From: Gammaproteobacteria bacterium
GTDB lineage: Bacteria; Pseudomonadota; Gammaproteobacteria; Pseudomonadales; JADFDG01
NCBI GenBank assembly: GCA_018262975.1
Contig: JADFDG010000004.1
Coordinates: 45,961 to 109,960, forward strand
Direction: 5' to 3'
DNA length: 64,000 nucleotides
Both the position numbers and the translations under genes were made by a program. The notes beneath the pieces were generated by a model. It was given only the letters and a program-made list of their open reading frames with translations, did not search any database and was not told the origin of the DNA. Of this stretch, positions 54,225-64,000 are shown piece after piece; position 1 is the stretch's first letter, and every line of letters starts with the position of its first letter.

Positions 54225-54475
54225 CGACGACTGACCTGCTGTAACTTGTTGTTTGCGAAGCAATTGCCCCCCGTAGCCCGAGGGGTCAGGGCAAATAGTA
54301 ACAAAGTTTTTCAAATTTCCCAAACCGGGCGGGGACGTGGATTCCCGGAGGGGGTTGCGGGAATACCGCAAGCGGCAGAAAAAGCCGGCCCGGGCGGAGG
54401 AAAGGACCCGGACCGGCAAGGTTCGGTTCCCCCGGTGCGGGTCCCGGGGGCCGATATTCTACATCTATTAAGCGC

Positions 54476-54501
54476 GCCGGGTGACTATCCGGTCACCCGG
54501 C
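54476..54501 (-). terminator. Stem-loop immediately downstream of ftsZ (putative terminator or attenuator)
   Basis: gccgggtgac-tatccg-gtcacccggc, 10-bp perfect stem; weak T tract. Confidence 0.45.
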
Positions 54502-54509
54502 AAGGCCAA

Positions 54510-55724
54510 TCAGTCGGCCTGGCGGCGCAGGAACGCCGGGATATCCAGGTAATCCATGTCACCCGCCGGGCGGGCAGCCGGCGTGCCGCCGGCTGCCGGA
54601 CGCTGGCGCAAGGTGGTCGGCTTGTCGTACTGGCTGTAGTCCGGGCGGGAAACGTCCGGGGCAGCGACCTGCCGGGTGGCACCCTGCACGACGTGCGCGG
54701 CCACCTGCGGACGCGCAGCGATCGCCGGGGCCGCCTCGACCACGCGCAGGCCCTGCGATGCCGCACGGCCGATGCCGGTGGCCACTACCGTGACGCGCAC
54801 CTCGTTCTCCAGCGTGGCGTCGAAGGCGGTGCCGATGATGATCTGCGCTTCCGGGGCGGCGAACTCGCTGACCGCACGACCGACCTCGTCGAAATCGCCG
54901 ATGGCGAAGTCCATGCCGGCGGTGATGTTCACCAGCAGGCCCTTGGCGCCCTGCAGGTTCACGTCTTCCAGCAGCGGGCTGTGCAGCGCGCGCTCGGCGG
55001 CTTCACGCGCCGCGCCTTCGCCGCGCGCCGAGCCGGTGCCCATCATCGCCATGCCCATCTCGCTCATCACCGTGCGTACGTCGGCGAAGTCGACGTTGAT
55101 CATGCCCGGGTGGAGGATCAGGTCGGCGATGCCCTTCACGGCGCCCAGCAGCACGTCGTTGGCGGCCTTGAAGGCTTCCAGCATGGTGGTGCGCGGACCG
55201 AGCACGGTCAGCAACTTTTCGTTGGGGATGGTGATCAGCGAGTCGACGTGCTCGGCCAGCAGCGCCATGCCGTGCTCGGCGGCCTTCATGCGGCGCGGAC
55301 CCTCGAACGGGAACGGCTTGGTGACCACCGCCACGGTGAGGATGCCCATGCTCTTGGCCACTTCCGCGACGACCGGCGCACCGCCGGTGCCGGTGCCGCC
55401 GCCCATGCCGGCGGTGATGAACACCATGTCGGCACCCTGCAGCATCTCGGCGATGCGGTCACGGTCCTCGATGGCGGCCTGGCGACCGATCTCCGGGTTG
55501 GCGCCCGCTCCGAGACCCTTGGTCACCTGGCTGCCCAGTTGCAGCAGCGTGCGCGCGGAGTGGCGCTTGAGCGCCTGCGCGTCCGTGTTGGCACAAATGA
55601 ACTCAACGCCCTCGACCTGGCAGGTCACCATGTGCTCGACCGCGTTGCCGCCGCCACCGCCCACGCCCACCACCTTGATCACCGCGTTCTGCGGCACGTT
55701 GTCGATCATTTCGAATTTCGGCAT
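54510..55724 (-). CDS. ftsZ: Cell division protein FtsZ
   Basis: [50 protein letters not shown]-terminal peptide [14 protein letters not shown]. Confidence 0.99.
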   Translation of the reverse strand: MPKFEMIDNVPQNAVIKVVGVGGGGGNAVEHMVTCQVEGVEFICANTDAQALKRHSARTLLQLGSQVTKGLGAGANPEIGRQAAIEDRDRIAEMLQGADMVFITAGMGGGTGTGGAPVVAEVAKSMGILTVAVVTKPFPFEGPRRMKAAEHGMALLAEHVDSLITIPNEKLLTVLGPRTTMLEAFKAANDVLLGAVKGIADLILHPGMINVDFADVRTVMSEMGMAMMGTGSARGEGAAREAAERALHSPLLEDVNLQGAKGLLVNITAGMDFAIGDFDEVGRAVSEFAAPEAQIIIGTAFDATLENEVRVTVVATGIGRAASQGLRVVEAAPAIAARPQVAAHVVQGATRQVAAPDVSRPDYSQYDKPTTLRQRPAAGGTPAARPAGDMDYLDIPAFLRRQAD

Positions 55725-55783
55725 GACTTCCTCCTAAGCTCCCGCAATCCTGTACTACTTGTTGTTTTCCCGCAAAACAAAAA

Positions 55784-57037
55784 TCAGAAATTTCCCTTGA
55801 ACCACTTGCTCAGGCGATCAAGCAAACCTTCACCGCCCGTACCCTTGCCCTTGCGATCCCGGTGCTCGTCGTCGCGCTTGCGGCGCGCGTAGTGCAACAG
55901 GCCGACGCTGGTGGCGAAGATGGGATTACCGGCGATCTCGTCGGTCACGCCCACCACGCCCTGGGGATAACCGAGTCGCACCGGCATGTGGAAAACTTCC
56001 TCCGCCAGCTCGATCGCCCCTTCCATCTTCACCGAGCCGCCGGTGAGCACGATCCCCGACGGGATCATCTCCTCGTAGCCGCTGCGGCGCAGTTCCGCCT
56101 GCACCAGGGTGAACAACTCGTCGTAACGAGGCTCGATGACCTCGGCCAGCGCCTGGCGCGAGAGGTCCTTCGGCGCGCGGTCGCCCACGCCGGGCACCTT
56201 GATCGTCTCGCCCGGCTTGGCCAGCTGGGCCAGCGCGCAGGCGTACTTCAGCTTGATTTCCTCGGCCGACGGCGTGGGCGTACGCAGCGCCATGGCGATG
56301 TCGTTGGTGACCTGGTCGCCGGCGATGGGGATGACCGCCGTGTGGCGGATGGCGCCGTTGTTGAAGATGGCCATGCCGGTGGTGCCGCCGCCGATGTCCA
56401 CCAGGCACACGCCCAGCTCCTTCTCGTCGTCGGTCAGCACGGCGTGGGCGCTGGCGTACTGCTCGAGCACCAGTTCGTCGACTTCCAGGCCGCACTTGCG
56501 GATGCATTTCTCGACGTTCTGCATGGCATTCGCGGCGCAGGTGATCAGGTGGACCTTGGCCTCCAGGCGAACCCCGGACATGCCCAGCGGCTCGCGCACG
56601 CCGTCCTGTTCGTCGATCACGTACTCCTGCGGGATGACGTGCAGGATGTGCTGGTCGGCGGGGATGGCCACCGCGGCGGCGGCGTCGATGACGCGGTCGA
56701 TGTCGGCCCGGACGACCTCGGTCTCGCGGATCGCGACGATGCCGTGCGAATTCATGCTGCGCAGGTGGCTGCCGGAAATACTCGCGTACACCGAGTGGAT
56801 CTGGCAGCCGGCCATCAGTTCGGCTTCCTCCACCGCACGCTGGATGGACTGCACGGTCGAGTCGATGTCGACCACCACGCCCTTTTTCAGGCCGCGGGTC
56901 GGGGTATTGATGCCGAAGCCCACCACCTTGATGCCGCCTTCCGGCAGGACCTGGCCAACGATCGCCACGACCTTCGACGTGCCGATGTCGAGACCGACGA
57001 TCATGTCACTGTTGCCCGTTCGAGCCATGTTCCCCAC
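55784..57037 (-). CDS. ftsA: Cell division protein FtsA
   Basis: MIVGLDIGTSKVVAIVGQVLPEGGIKVVGFG; GGGTTGMAIFNNGAIRHTAVIPIAGDQVTNDIA. The start may be 57028 or 57004. Confidence 0.98.
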   Translation of the reverse strand: MGNMARTGNSDMIVGLDIGTSKVVAIVGQVLPEGGIKVVGFGINTPTRGLKKGVVVDIDSTVQSIQRAVEEAELMAGCQIHSVYASISGSHLRSMNSHGIVAIRETEVVRADIDRVIDAAAAVAIPADQHILHVIPQEYVIDEQDGVREPLGMSGVRLEAKVHLITCAANAMQNVEKCIRKCGLEVDELVLEQYASAHAVLTDDEKELGVCLVDIGGGTTGMAIFNNGAIRHTAVIPIAGDQVTNDIAMALRTPTPSAEEIKLKYACALAQLAKPGETIKVPGVGDRAPKDLSRQALAEVIEPRYDELFTLVQAELRRSGYEEMIPSGIVLTGGSVKMEGAIELAEEVFHMPVRLGYPQGVVGVTDEIAGNPIFATSVGLLHYARRKRDDEHRDRKGKGTGGEGLLDRLSKWFKGNF

Positions 57038-57839
57038 CCGGAGCCATCGCTCCCGTTGATGCTTTCGGGGCCGCCACCGGCGGCGCCCAGTGAACCGCGA
57101 ACCCGCCGATGTAGCGCAGGTCGACGCTGTCGATCCGCTCCGCCACCTCGTACAGGCGTTTCTCGTAGACGCGCAGGAAGCGGCGCAGGCGCGACAGTCC
57201 CTCCTCCTGGTCGACGCGAATGCGCATGCCGGTGCCGGTGACGATCTCCCACGACAACTGGTCGTTGAGTTTCAGTTCGCGCACCGACAGTCCCAGCGGC
57301 ATGAGCATGCTGTTGACGTTGCTGTAGAAGGACATGACCTGCACGGCCTTGTCCTCCGGGCCGACCAGCGACGGCAGCGTGCCGACGTCGGCGGCGTTCT
57401 CCGGCTGGAATACCTCGCCGGCATGGCTGATGAAGCCGTCGCCGTTCCAGTGCGCGACCGGCACCTTCTCGGTGACACGCACCACCAGGCCGTGCGGCCA
57501 GATGCGGTAAACGTCCACCGCGGCCACCCACGACAGGCCGCCGAGCTCGCGGGTGATGTCCGTCATCGGCACATCCAGCAGCGAGTGGCCGACCACCAGC
57601 GACGACAGCGAGCGCTCGATCTCGCCCTGGGTGTGCGGGCCGAAGGAACCTTCCACGCGCACGACCTCTATGCGGGTGACATCGGCCAGCCAGTGCACGA
57701 AGGCGACGCCGACGGCAATCACGAGGCCCACGGCGAGCGCGATGCCCGCCGGCGCGACGACGCGGCGCAGGAAGGCCGCGGCGCGCTGGCGGCGCGCCGT
57801 GCCTTCCCGTACCAGGTTGTCGTGCAGGGCCATGGTCAT
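57006..57839 (-). CDS. ftsQ: Cell division protein FtsQ
   Basis: Single TM then POTRA: VVRVEGSFGPHTQGEIERSLSSLVVGHSLLDVPMTDITRELGGLSWVAAVDVYRIWPHGLVVRVTEKVPVAHW. Confidence 0.95.
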   Translation of the reverse strand: MTMALHDNLVREGTARRQRAAAFLRRVVAPAGIALAVGLVIAVGVAFVHWLADVTRIEVVRVEGSFGPHTQGEIERSLSSLVVGHSLLDVPMTDITRELGGLSWVAAVDVYRIWPHGLVVRVTEKVPVAHWNGDGFISHAGEVFQPENAADVGTLPSLVGPEDKAVQVMSFYSNVNSMLMPLGLSVRELKLNDQLSWEIVTGTGMRIRVDQEEGLSRLRRFLRVYEKRLYEVAERIDSVDLRYIGGFAVHWAPPVAAPKASTGAMAPGGEHGSNGQQ

Positions 57840-58732
57840 GCGTTGATCCCCGACTCCCGCAGGATGTTGACGACGAGTTCGGCGAAATCGAGGCCGGCCG
57901 CGCGGGCCGCCATCGGCACCAGCGAGTGGTCGGTCATGCCCGGCACCGTGTTGATTTCCAGCAAGCGGAAGCGGCCCTCGCCGTCGAGCATGGCGTCGAC
58001 GCGGCCCCAGCCACGGCAACCCACGGCCCGGAAGGCGGCCAGCGCCAGTTGCTGCAGCTCGGCGACACGGTCATCCGGCAGGCCGCAGGGGCACAGGTAC
58101 TGGGTGTCGTTGCGGATGTACTTGGCTTCGTAGTCGTAGAACTCGCCGGCGTGCTTCAGGCGGATCGGCGGCAGCGCGCGCTCGCCGAGCACCGCGCAGG
58201 TGAACTCGCCGCCGCTCATCCACTCTTCCACCACCACGTCGCGGTCATATTTGTGCGCGGTGGCCAGCGCGACGGCGAATTCCGCCGCGTCGTTGGCCTT
58301 GCCCATGCCGATGCTGGAGCCTTCGCGGGCCGGCTTGACCATCACCGGGAAGCGCCCGGCCACCAGTTGGTCGACCCACACGCGTTCGCCGCTGTAGGCG
58401 CGGAAGCCCGGGGTCGGCAGGCCGCAGGCCTGCCACAGCAGCTTGGTGCGGATCTTGTCCATGCCGATCGCCGAGGCCATCACGCCGCTGCCGGTGTAGG
58501 GCAGGCCGATGGTTTCCAGCAGGCCCTGCAGCGCGCCATCCTCGCCGCCGCGGCCGTGCACGGCAATGAAGGCGGCGTCGAAGCGCTTGAGCGCCGGGAT
58601 GTCCAGGCTGCGGGTATCAATGCCCTCGGCGTCGATGCCGCGCGAGCGCAGAGCCTCGAGAACGGCATTGCCGCTCTTCAGGGAGACTTCGCGCTCGGCA
58701 GCGGTGCCGCCGAAAAGTACTGCGATCTTCAT
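57836..58732 (-). CDS. ddlB: D-alanine--D-alanine ligase
   Basis: KIAVLFGGTAAEREVSLKSGNAVLEAL; RVDAMLDGEGRFRLLEINTVPGMTDHSLVPMAARAAG. Confidence 0.97.
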   Translation of the reverse strand: MKIAVLFGGTAAEREVSLKSGNAVLEALRSRGIDAEGIDTRSLDIPALKRFDAAFIAVHGRGGEDGALQGLLETIGLPYTGSGVMASAIGMDKIRTKLLWQACGLPTPGFRAYSGERVWVDQLVAGRFPVMVKPAREGSSIGMGKANDAAEFAVALATAHKYDRDVVVEEWMSGGEFTCAVLGERALPPIRLKHAGEFYDYEAKYIRNDTQYLCPCGLPDDRVAELQQLALAAFRAVGCRGWGRVDAMLDGEGRFRLLEINTVPGMTDHSLVPMAARAAGLDFAELVVNILRESGINA

Positions 58733-58742
58733 CGTCGGGCCT

Positions 58743-60188
58743 TCAACCTTCGAGTTTCATGTTGCTGTCGGCGAGCTTCGCCGAGATCGCGCCGATATCG
58801 CCGGCGCCCTGGGTAAGCAGCACGTCGCCATCACGCAGCACGCCGCGCAGCACCTTGGCCACGTCGGCGGCCGTCTCCACGAACACCGGGTCCATCTGGC
58901 CGCGCGCGCGGATGCTGCGGCACAGGCTGCGGCCGTCGGCACCGGCGATCGGTGCTTCGCCGGCCGGGTAGATTTCCATCAGCAGCAGCACGTCCACTTC
59001 CGACAGCGCCTGGACGAAGTCCTCGTACAGTTCCTTGGTACGCGTATAGCGGTGCGGCTGGTACAACATCACGGCGCGGCGCTCCGGCCACACCTTGCGC
59101 AGGGCGGCGACGGTGGCCTGCACCTCGCGCGGGTGGTGGCCGTAGTCGTCCACCAGCGTGACCTGGCCGTTGGGCGTGTCGAAGGTGCCGTACACCTGGA
59201 AGCGGCGACCCACGCCCTGGAACTTCGCCAGCGCATCGACGATGGCCTTGTCCGGCACGCGCTCGTCGGTGGCCACGGCGATGGCCGCCAGCGCATTGAG
59301 TACGTTGTGGCGACCCGGGATGGACAGGGTGACCGCCAGCGGCTTGTGCGGCGCCGGGCGGTGCGCGGTGAAATGCGTGCGCATGCCGTCGTGGCGGATG
59401 TCGGTGGCGCGGAAGTCGGCGCCGTCCTGCTCGATGCCGTAGGTCAGCGTGGTGCGGCCGATGCGCGGCAACAGGCGGCGGACCACCGGGTCGTCGATGC
59501 ACACCACCGCCACACCGTAAAACGGCAGGTTGTGCAGGAAGTCGATGAAGGTGTTCTCCAGCTTGGCGAAATCACCGCCATAGGTGGACATGTGGTCAGC
59601 GTCGATGTTGGTGACGATCGACACCATCGGCTGCAGGTGCATGAACGACGCGTCACTCTCGTCGGCCTCGGCCACGAAGTAGCGACTGCCACCAAGCTGG
59701 GCATTGGTGCCGGCGCTGTTCAGGCGGCCGCCGATCACGAAGGTAGGATCGAGGCCCGCCTCGCCGAGGATGGACGCCACCAGGCTGGTGGTGGTGGTCT
59801 TGCCGTGCGTGCCGGCGATGGCGATGCCATGGCGGTAGCGCATCAGCTCGGCGAGCATTTCCGCGCGCGGCACCACCGGGATGCGCGCCTCGCGCGCCGC
59901 CACCACTTCCGGGTTCTGCTCGTTGACCGCCGAGCTCACCACGATCACGTCGGCGCCCTGCACGTTGTCACCGGCATGGCCGATGAACACTTCGGCGCCC
60001 ATGCTCTTCAGGCGTCGGGTGGTGGCGCCTTCCTTCAGGTCGGAACCGCTGATGTGGTAGCCCTGGTTGAGCAGCACCTCGGCGATGCCGCTCATGCCGG
60101 CGCCGCCGATGCCCACGAAGTGGATTCGGCGGATGCGGCGCATTTCCGGTACCGGGAAGCGGGCGTGGTCTTGGCTTGCGGGTTTCAT
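58743..60188 (-). CDS. murC: UDP-N-acetylmuramate--L-alanine ligase
   Basis: [49 protein letters not shown]. Confidence 0.98.
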   Translation of the reverse strand: MKPASQDHARFPVPEMRRIRRIHFVGIGGAGMSGIAEVLLNQGYHISGSDLKEGATTRRLKSMGAEVFIGHAGDNVQGADVIVVSSAVNEQNPEVVAAREARIPVVPRAEMLAELMRYRHGIAIAGTHGKTTTTSLVASILGEAGLDPTFVIGGRLNSAGTNAQLGGSRYFVAEADESDASFMHLQPMVSIVTNIDADHMSTYGGDFAKLENTFIDFLHNLPFYGVAVVCIDDPVVRRLLPRIGRTTLTYGIEQDGADFRATDIRHDGMRTHFTAHRPAPHKPLAVTLSIPGRHNVLNALAAIAVATDERVPDKAIVDALAKFQGVGRRFQVYGTFDTPNGQVTLVDDYGHHPREVQATVAALRKVWPERRAVMLYQPHRYTRTKELYEDFVQALSEVDVLLLMEIYPAGEAPIAGADGRSLCRSIRARGQMDPVFVETAADVAKVLRGVLRDGDVLLTQGAGDIGAISAKLADSNMKLEG

Positions 60189-61267
60189 CGGGTCACCTTG
60201 TGCTGGACCAGCGCGTTGCAGATGCGCGCGATCTCGGTGGATACGTCGCCGAAAGAGGCGTTGCGTGCGGCAGAGGCCATCGCCTGCAGCACGCTGCGGT
60301 CGGCCATCGCGCGGATGTCGGCCGCCAGCGCCTGGGCGTCCAGGCGCGACTGCGGCAGCAGGCGCGCGGCGCCGGCCGCCACCAGGTAGCCGGCGTTGTG
60401 GGTCTGGTGGTCATCGACCGCGTGCGGGAACGGCACGAAGATCGCAGGCACGCCCGCCGCGGCCAGCTCGCTCACCGTCAGCGCGCCGGCGCGGCACACC
60501 ACCAGGTCGGCCCAGGCATAAGCGGCGGCCATGTCGTCGATGAACGGCACGACATCGGCGGCGACGTTCACCCGCGCGTAATTGCCGCGCGTTTCCTCCA
60601 CCGACTTGCGGCCGGTCTGGTGGCGTACATCGAGGCGCATGTCGCGCGCCACCAGTGCCAGCGCACCCGGCACGTGCGTGTTGAGTGCCTGCGCCCCGAG
60701 GCTGCCGCCTACCACCAGGATACGCAGCGCGCCCTCGCGGCCGGCATAGCGCGTCGCCGGCGCCGGCACCGCGCAAATCGCGTCGCGCACCGGGTTGCCA
60801 ACGACGGTCGCGCCGGGCAATTGCTGCGTCGCCTGCGGGAAGGCGACCAGCACGCGGCTGGCGATCCTCGCCAGCAGGCGATTGGTCAGGCCGGCGATCG
60901 CGTTCTGCTCGTGCACCACCAGCGGCACGCCGGCAAGGCGCGCGGCGACTCCACCCGGACCGGAGGCAAAACCGCCGAAACCGATCACCAGGTCCGGGCG
61001 CTCGCGACGTACCACGCGCAGCGCACCGGCCAGCGAGCGCGCCAGCTTGAACGGTGCGGCGAGCAGGCGAGCCGCGCCCGAACCGCGCAGGCCCGACACC
61101 GGCAGCGTGCTGATCGCGATGCCGTGCCTCGTCACCAGCTCGACTTCCATGCCGCCCTCGGAGCCCAGCCAGTGGATCTGCCAGCCATCCGCGGCAAGGC
61201 GCTGCGCCACCGCCAGCGCGGGGAACACGTGGCCACCGGTACCGCCTGCCATCACCAGGGCCTTCAT
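60185..61267 (-). CDS. murG: Undecaprenyldiphospho-muramoylpentapeptide N-acetylglucosaminyltransferase
   Basis: [43 protein letters not shown]. Confidence 0.98.
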   Translation of the reverse strand: MKALVMAGGTGGHVFPALAVAQRLAADGWQIHWLGSEGGMEVELVTRHGIAISTLPVSGLRGSGAARLLAAPFKLARSLAGALRVVRRERPDLVIGFGGFASGPGGVAARLAGVPLVVHEQNAIAGLTNRLLARIASRVLVAFPQATQQLPGATVVGNPVRDAICAVPAPATRYAGREGALRILVVGGSLGAQALNTHVPGALALVARDMRLDVRHQTGRKSVEETRGNYARVNVAADVVPFIDDMAAAYAWADLVVCRAGALTVSELAAAGVPAIFVPFPHAVDDHQTHNAGYLVAAGAARLLPQSRLDAQALAADIRAMADRSVLQAMASAARNASFGDVSTEIARICNALVQHKVTR

Positions 61268-62409
61268 GCCGCCACCACCTGGCGCGGCGTGCGCGCGATG
61301 CGGGTGGCGCCGCTTGCGGCAGCGCCCAGTTGCCAGAGCGCGCCCAGCAGCACGCAGTTGGCCAGCAGGCTGGAACCGCCATAGCTCACCAGCGGCAGGG
61401 TCAATCCCTTGGTGGGCATGAGCCCCATGTTCACGCCCATGTTGATGAAAGCCTGCACGCCGAACAGCACCGCGGCGCCCCAGGCGAAATAGGCGCCGAA
61501 GGCATCGCCGGCCTCGGCGCGGTCACGCGCGATGCGCAGCACGGCGCCAACCAGCAGGACGAACAGCGTCACCAGCGTGATCACCCCGAACAGGCCGAAT
61601 TCCTCGGCCGCCACCGCGAACACGAAGTCCGTGTGCGCCTCCGGCAGGTAGAACAGCTTCTGCACGCTGTTGCCGAGGCCGACGCCGATGACCTCGCCGC
61701 GACCGAAGGCAATCAGGCTCTGCACCAGCTGGTAGCCGGAATCGAACTGGTGCTGCCAGGGATCGAGGAAGCTGGTGAGACGGGCCATGCGGTAGGGCTG
61801 CGTGACCACCAGCGCGACGATGCCGGCCGCGCCGATCGCGCCGAGGCCGGCGACCCATTTCCACGGCATGCCCGCGAGGAACAACATGGCGAACACCATG
61901 GCCACGATCACCATGGACGTGCCCATGTCGGGCTCCAGCAGCAACAGCACCAGCAGCACGCCCAGCACGCCCAGCGGCTTGAGCACCGTGACCGGATCAA
62001 CGAGCGCATCGCGACGACGCGCCAGGTAATCGGCCAGGAACGCCAGCATGCCCAGCTTGGCGAACTCGGACGGCTGCACGTTGAACAGCACCAGAGGGAT
62101 CCAGCGCTGGCTGCCATTGACCTCGCGGCCGATGCCGGGAATCAGCACCAGCACCAGCCCGAGAATCCCCGCGACCAGCAGCAGCGGGCTGAAGCGCTGC
62201 CACATTTCCACCGGGACGCGGGCCACGAACACGCCGACCGTGACAGCCACCAGCACGAACACGCCGTGGCGCAGGCTGAAATAGAACGGGTTGTGCAGCT
62301 TGGTGTCGGCAAAGTGGATGGAGGCCGATGTCACCAGCAGGAAGCCGGTAACGACCAGCAGCGCGGCGCTGAGCAGCAATTGCTGGCGGGAAGACAGGAA
62401 CGGCAGCAT
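61264..62409 (-). CDS. ftsW: Peptidoglycan polymerase/division protein FtsW
   Basis: MLPFLSSRQQLLLSAALLVVTGFLLVTSAS...; VGLGNSVQKLFYLPEAHTDFVFAVAAEEFGLFG; TKGLTLPLVSYGGSSLL. Confidence 0.98.
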   Translation of the reverse strand: MLPFLSSRQQLLLSAALLVVTGFLLVTSASIHFADTKLHNPFYFSLRHGVFVLVAVTVGVFVARVPVEMWQRFSPLLLVAGILGLVLVLIPGIGREVNGSQRWIPLVLFNVQPSEFAKLGMLAFLADYLARRRDALVDPVTVLKPLGVLGVLLVLLLLEPDMGTSMVIVAMVFAMLFLAGMPWKWVAGLGAIGAAGIVALVVTQPYRMARLTSFLDPWQHQFDSGYQLVQSLIAFGRGEVIGVGLGNSVQKLFYLPEAHTDFVFAVAAEEFGLFGVITLVTLFVLLVGAVLRIARDRAEAGDAFGAYFAWGAAVLFGVQAFINMGVNMGLMPTKGLTLPLVSYGGSSLLANCVLLGALWQLGAAASGATRIARTPRQVVAA

Positions 62410-63764
62410 CAGCCGGCCTCCCCGGTGCGTGCGCGCACCAGCTGCTCGAAGTGGGTGCCCCGCGCGTCGTAGCCGCTGTACATGTCGAAGCTGGCACAGG
62501 CAGGCGACAGCAGCACCACGTCGCCCGGGCGCGCCAGGCGCGCGCACTGGCTGACGGCGTCATCCATGGACGACGCATCAACCAGCTTGTCCTGCTCGCC
62601 GAGCGCCGCGCGGATCAGCGGCGCATCCTGGCCGATCAGCACGACGTTGCGCACGTGCGCGCGCACGTGCGGGTCGAGCAGGCGGAAGTCCTGGTCCTTG
62701 CCCAGGCCGCCGGCAATCAGCACCACCTTGCCACGGATGTTCTCGCCGAAGCCGGCCAGCGCGGCTGCCGTCGCGCCGATGTTGGTGCCCTTGGAGTCGT
62801 TGTACCAGGCCACGCCGTTGGCCTCGGCGACGAACCGGCAGCGGTGCGCCAGGCCCGGGAACTCGCGCAGGGCGCGCAGCATCGCCGCCTGCGGCAGGCC
62901 GGCGGCGGCACCGAGGCCGAGTGCCGCCAGCGCGTTGAGCTGGTTGTGGGTGCCCTTGATGCGCATGGCGTCGCAGGCCAGCAGCGGCTGGCCGTCCAGC
63001 GTCAGCGTACGCAGGCCATCGATCACGTTGATGCCATAGCCCTGGCCGGCGGCACCGGCTCCGAAAGTGACCACCTTGCCGGCCAACCCGCCACGCGGCG
63101 CCGACCAAGGATCGTCGCGGTTAACCACCGCGGTGGCGCAATGCGCGTAGATGCGCTGCTTGGCCATGCCGTAGGCGGCGAAATCCGCGTAGCGGTCCAT
63201 GTGGTCTTCGGACAGGTTGAGGATGGTCGCGCCGGCGAGCTGCAGCGAATACGTGGTCTCCAGCTGGAAGCTCGACAGTTCGAGCACGTAGCAGTCCACG
63301 TCGCCGGCAACCAGGTCGAGCGCCGGCGTACCGAAATTGCCACCCACCGCCGCGCGCAGGCCGGCGGCAGTGATCATTTCGCCGACCAGCGCGGTCACGG
63401 TGCTCTTGCCGTTCGAACCGGTGATGCCGATGACCGGCACCTGCGGCCGGGTCGCGCGCAGGTGGCGGGCGAACAGTTCGATGTCGCCGATGACTTCGAT
63501 GCCGTCGGCAGCGGCGGCGGCGATTTCCGCGGTGGCAACGGCGATGCCCGGGCTCACCACCAGCGAGGTGGCGCCGGCGCGCCAGCCTTCGCCGAACCCG
63601 CCGGTGATGATTTCCACGCCGGGGAATTCGGCGCGTACGGCGTCGAGGCCCGGCGGGTTGTCGCGGGTGTCCACGACGCGCACGGCCGCACCCTGCCCGC
63701 GCAACCAGCGCAGGCAGGAAACGCCCGTCTTGCCCAGACCCACGACCACGTACATCGCCTTCAT
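62409..63764 (-). CDS. murD: UDP-N-acetylmuramoyl-L-alanine--D-glutamate ligase
   Basis: VVGLGKTGVSCLRWLRGQGAAVRVVDTRDNPPG; GITGSNGKSTVTALVGEMITAAG. Confidence 0.98.
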   Translation of the reverse strand: MKAMYVVVGLGKTGVSCLRWLRGQGAAVRVVDTRDNPPGLDAVRAEFPGVEIITGGFGEGWRAGATSLVVSPGIAVATAEIAAAAADGIEVIGDIELFARHLRATRPQVPVIGITGSNGKSTVTALVGEMITAAGLRAAVGGNFGTPALDLVAGDVDCYVLELSSFQLETTYSLQLAGATILNLSEDHMDRYADFAAYGMAKQRIYAHCATAVVNRDDPWSAPRGGLAGKVVTFGAGAAGQGYGINVIDGLRTLTLDGQPLLACDAMRIKGTHNQLNALAALGLGAAAGLPQAAMLRALREFPGLAHRCRFVAEANGVAWYNDSKGTNIGATAAALAGFGENIRGKVVLIAGGLGKDQDFRLLDPHVRAHVRNVVLIGQDAPLIRAALGEQDKLVDASSMDDAVSQCARLARPGDVVLLSPACASFDMYSGYDARGTHFEQLVRARTGEAG

Positions 63765-63783
63765 TCCTCCTGTTTGCCCTGGC

Positions 63784-64000
63784 TCAGCGCAGCTTCAGCG
63801 AAGCCAGGCCGATCAGCACCAGCACGAACGTGATGATCCAGAAACGCACGATCACCTTTGGCTCCGGCCAGCCCTTGAGTTCGAAGTGGTGGTGGATGGG
63901 CGCCATGCGGAATATCCGCTTGCCGGTCAGCTTGAACGACGCCACCTGGAGCATCACCGACACCGTTTCCAGCACGAAGATGCCGCCCATGATGAACAGC
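63784..64000 (-). CDS. mraY: Phospho-N-acetylmuramoyl-pentapeptide-transferase, C-terminal part (truncated by the window)
   Basis: [64 protein letters not shown]. Confidence 0.97.
   Translation of the reverse strand, partial: LFIMGGIFVLETVSVMLQVASFKLTGKRIFRMAPIHHHFELKGWPEPKVIVRFWIITFVLVLIGLASLKLR

Noticed and set aside
54225-54330. Possible sigma-70 promoter for lpxC (TTGGGA-N17-TACTAT on the minus strand)
   Set aside because: Only 4/6 matches at each hexamer; not distinguishable from chance without transcription-start data.
58732-58743. Absence of murB between murC and ddlB in the dcw cluster
   Set aside because: E. coli also lacks murB at this position, so it is not unusual by itself.

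Overview
The window is a 64 kb, GC-rich, gene-dense chromosomal segment from a gammaproteobacterium. Gene order resembles Pseudomonas/Xanthomonas-type core regions, but the exact taxon cannot be fixed from sequence alone. Most of it is conserved housekeeping DNA: prfC, rimI and a holD-like gene, leuA, groES-groEL, an L,D-transpeptidase, ampG-like, btuB with a cobalamin riboswitch, aceE-aceF, ampE-ampD, DUF1631, nadC, a type IV pilus locus (two pilA paralogs, a minor pilin, tRNA-Thr, TfpZ-like, pilB-pilC-pilD-coaE-yacG), Nudix/ThiE, argJ, secA, an M23 peptidase, dciA-like, lpxC, and a dcw cluster (ftsZ, ftsA, ftsQ, ddlB, murC, murG, ftsW, murD, mraY). No phage, CRISPR array, transposase or defense island was seen. 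The most interesting non-genic signal is a family of at least ten GTAG-headed REP-like palindromes (consensus CGTAGCGAGGGGGCCATGCCCCCGAT). They show compensatory stem changes, supply stop codons to three genes, and one copy lies in frame inside the aceF interdomain linker. Other notable signals are a pilin hot-spot split by tRNA-Thr with two sigma-54-type pilA promoters, tandem CIRCE elements upstream of groES, an uncharacterised four-gene operon (BASS transporter / SDR / heme-motif beta-propeller / MFS) with a paired palindrome upstream, a holD-like gene, and a REC protein with a destroyed GGDEF motif.
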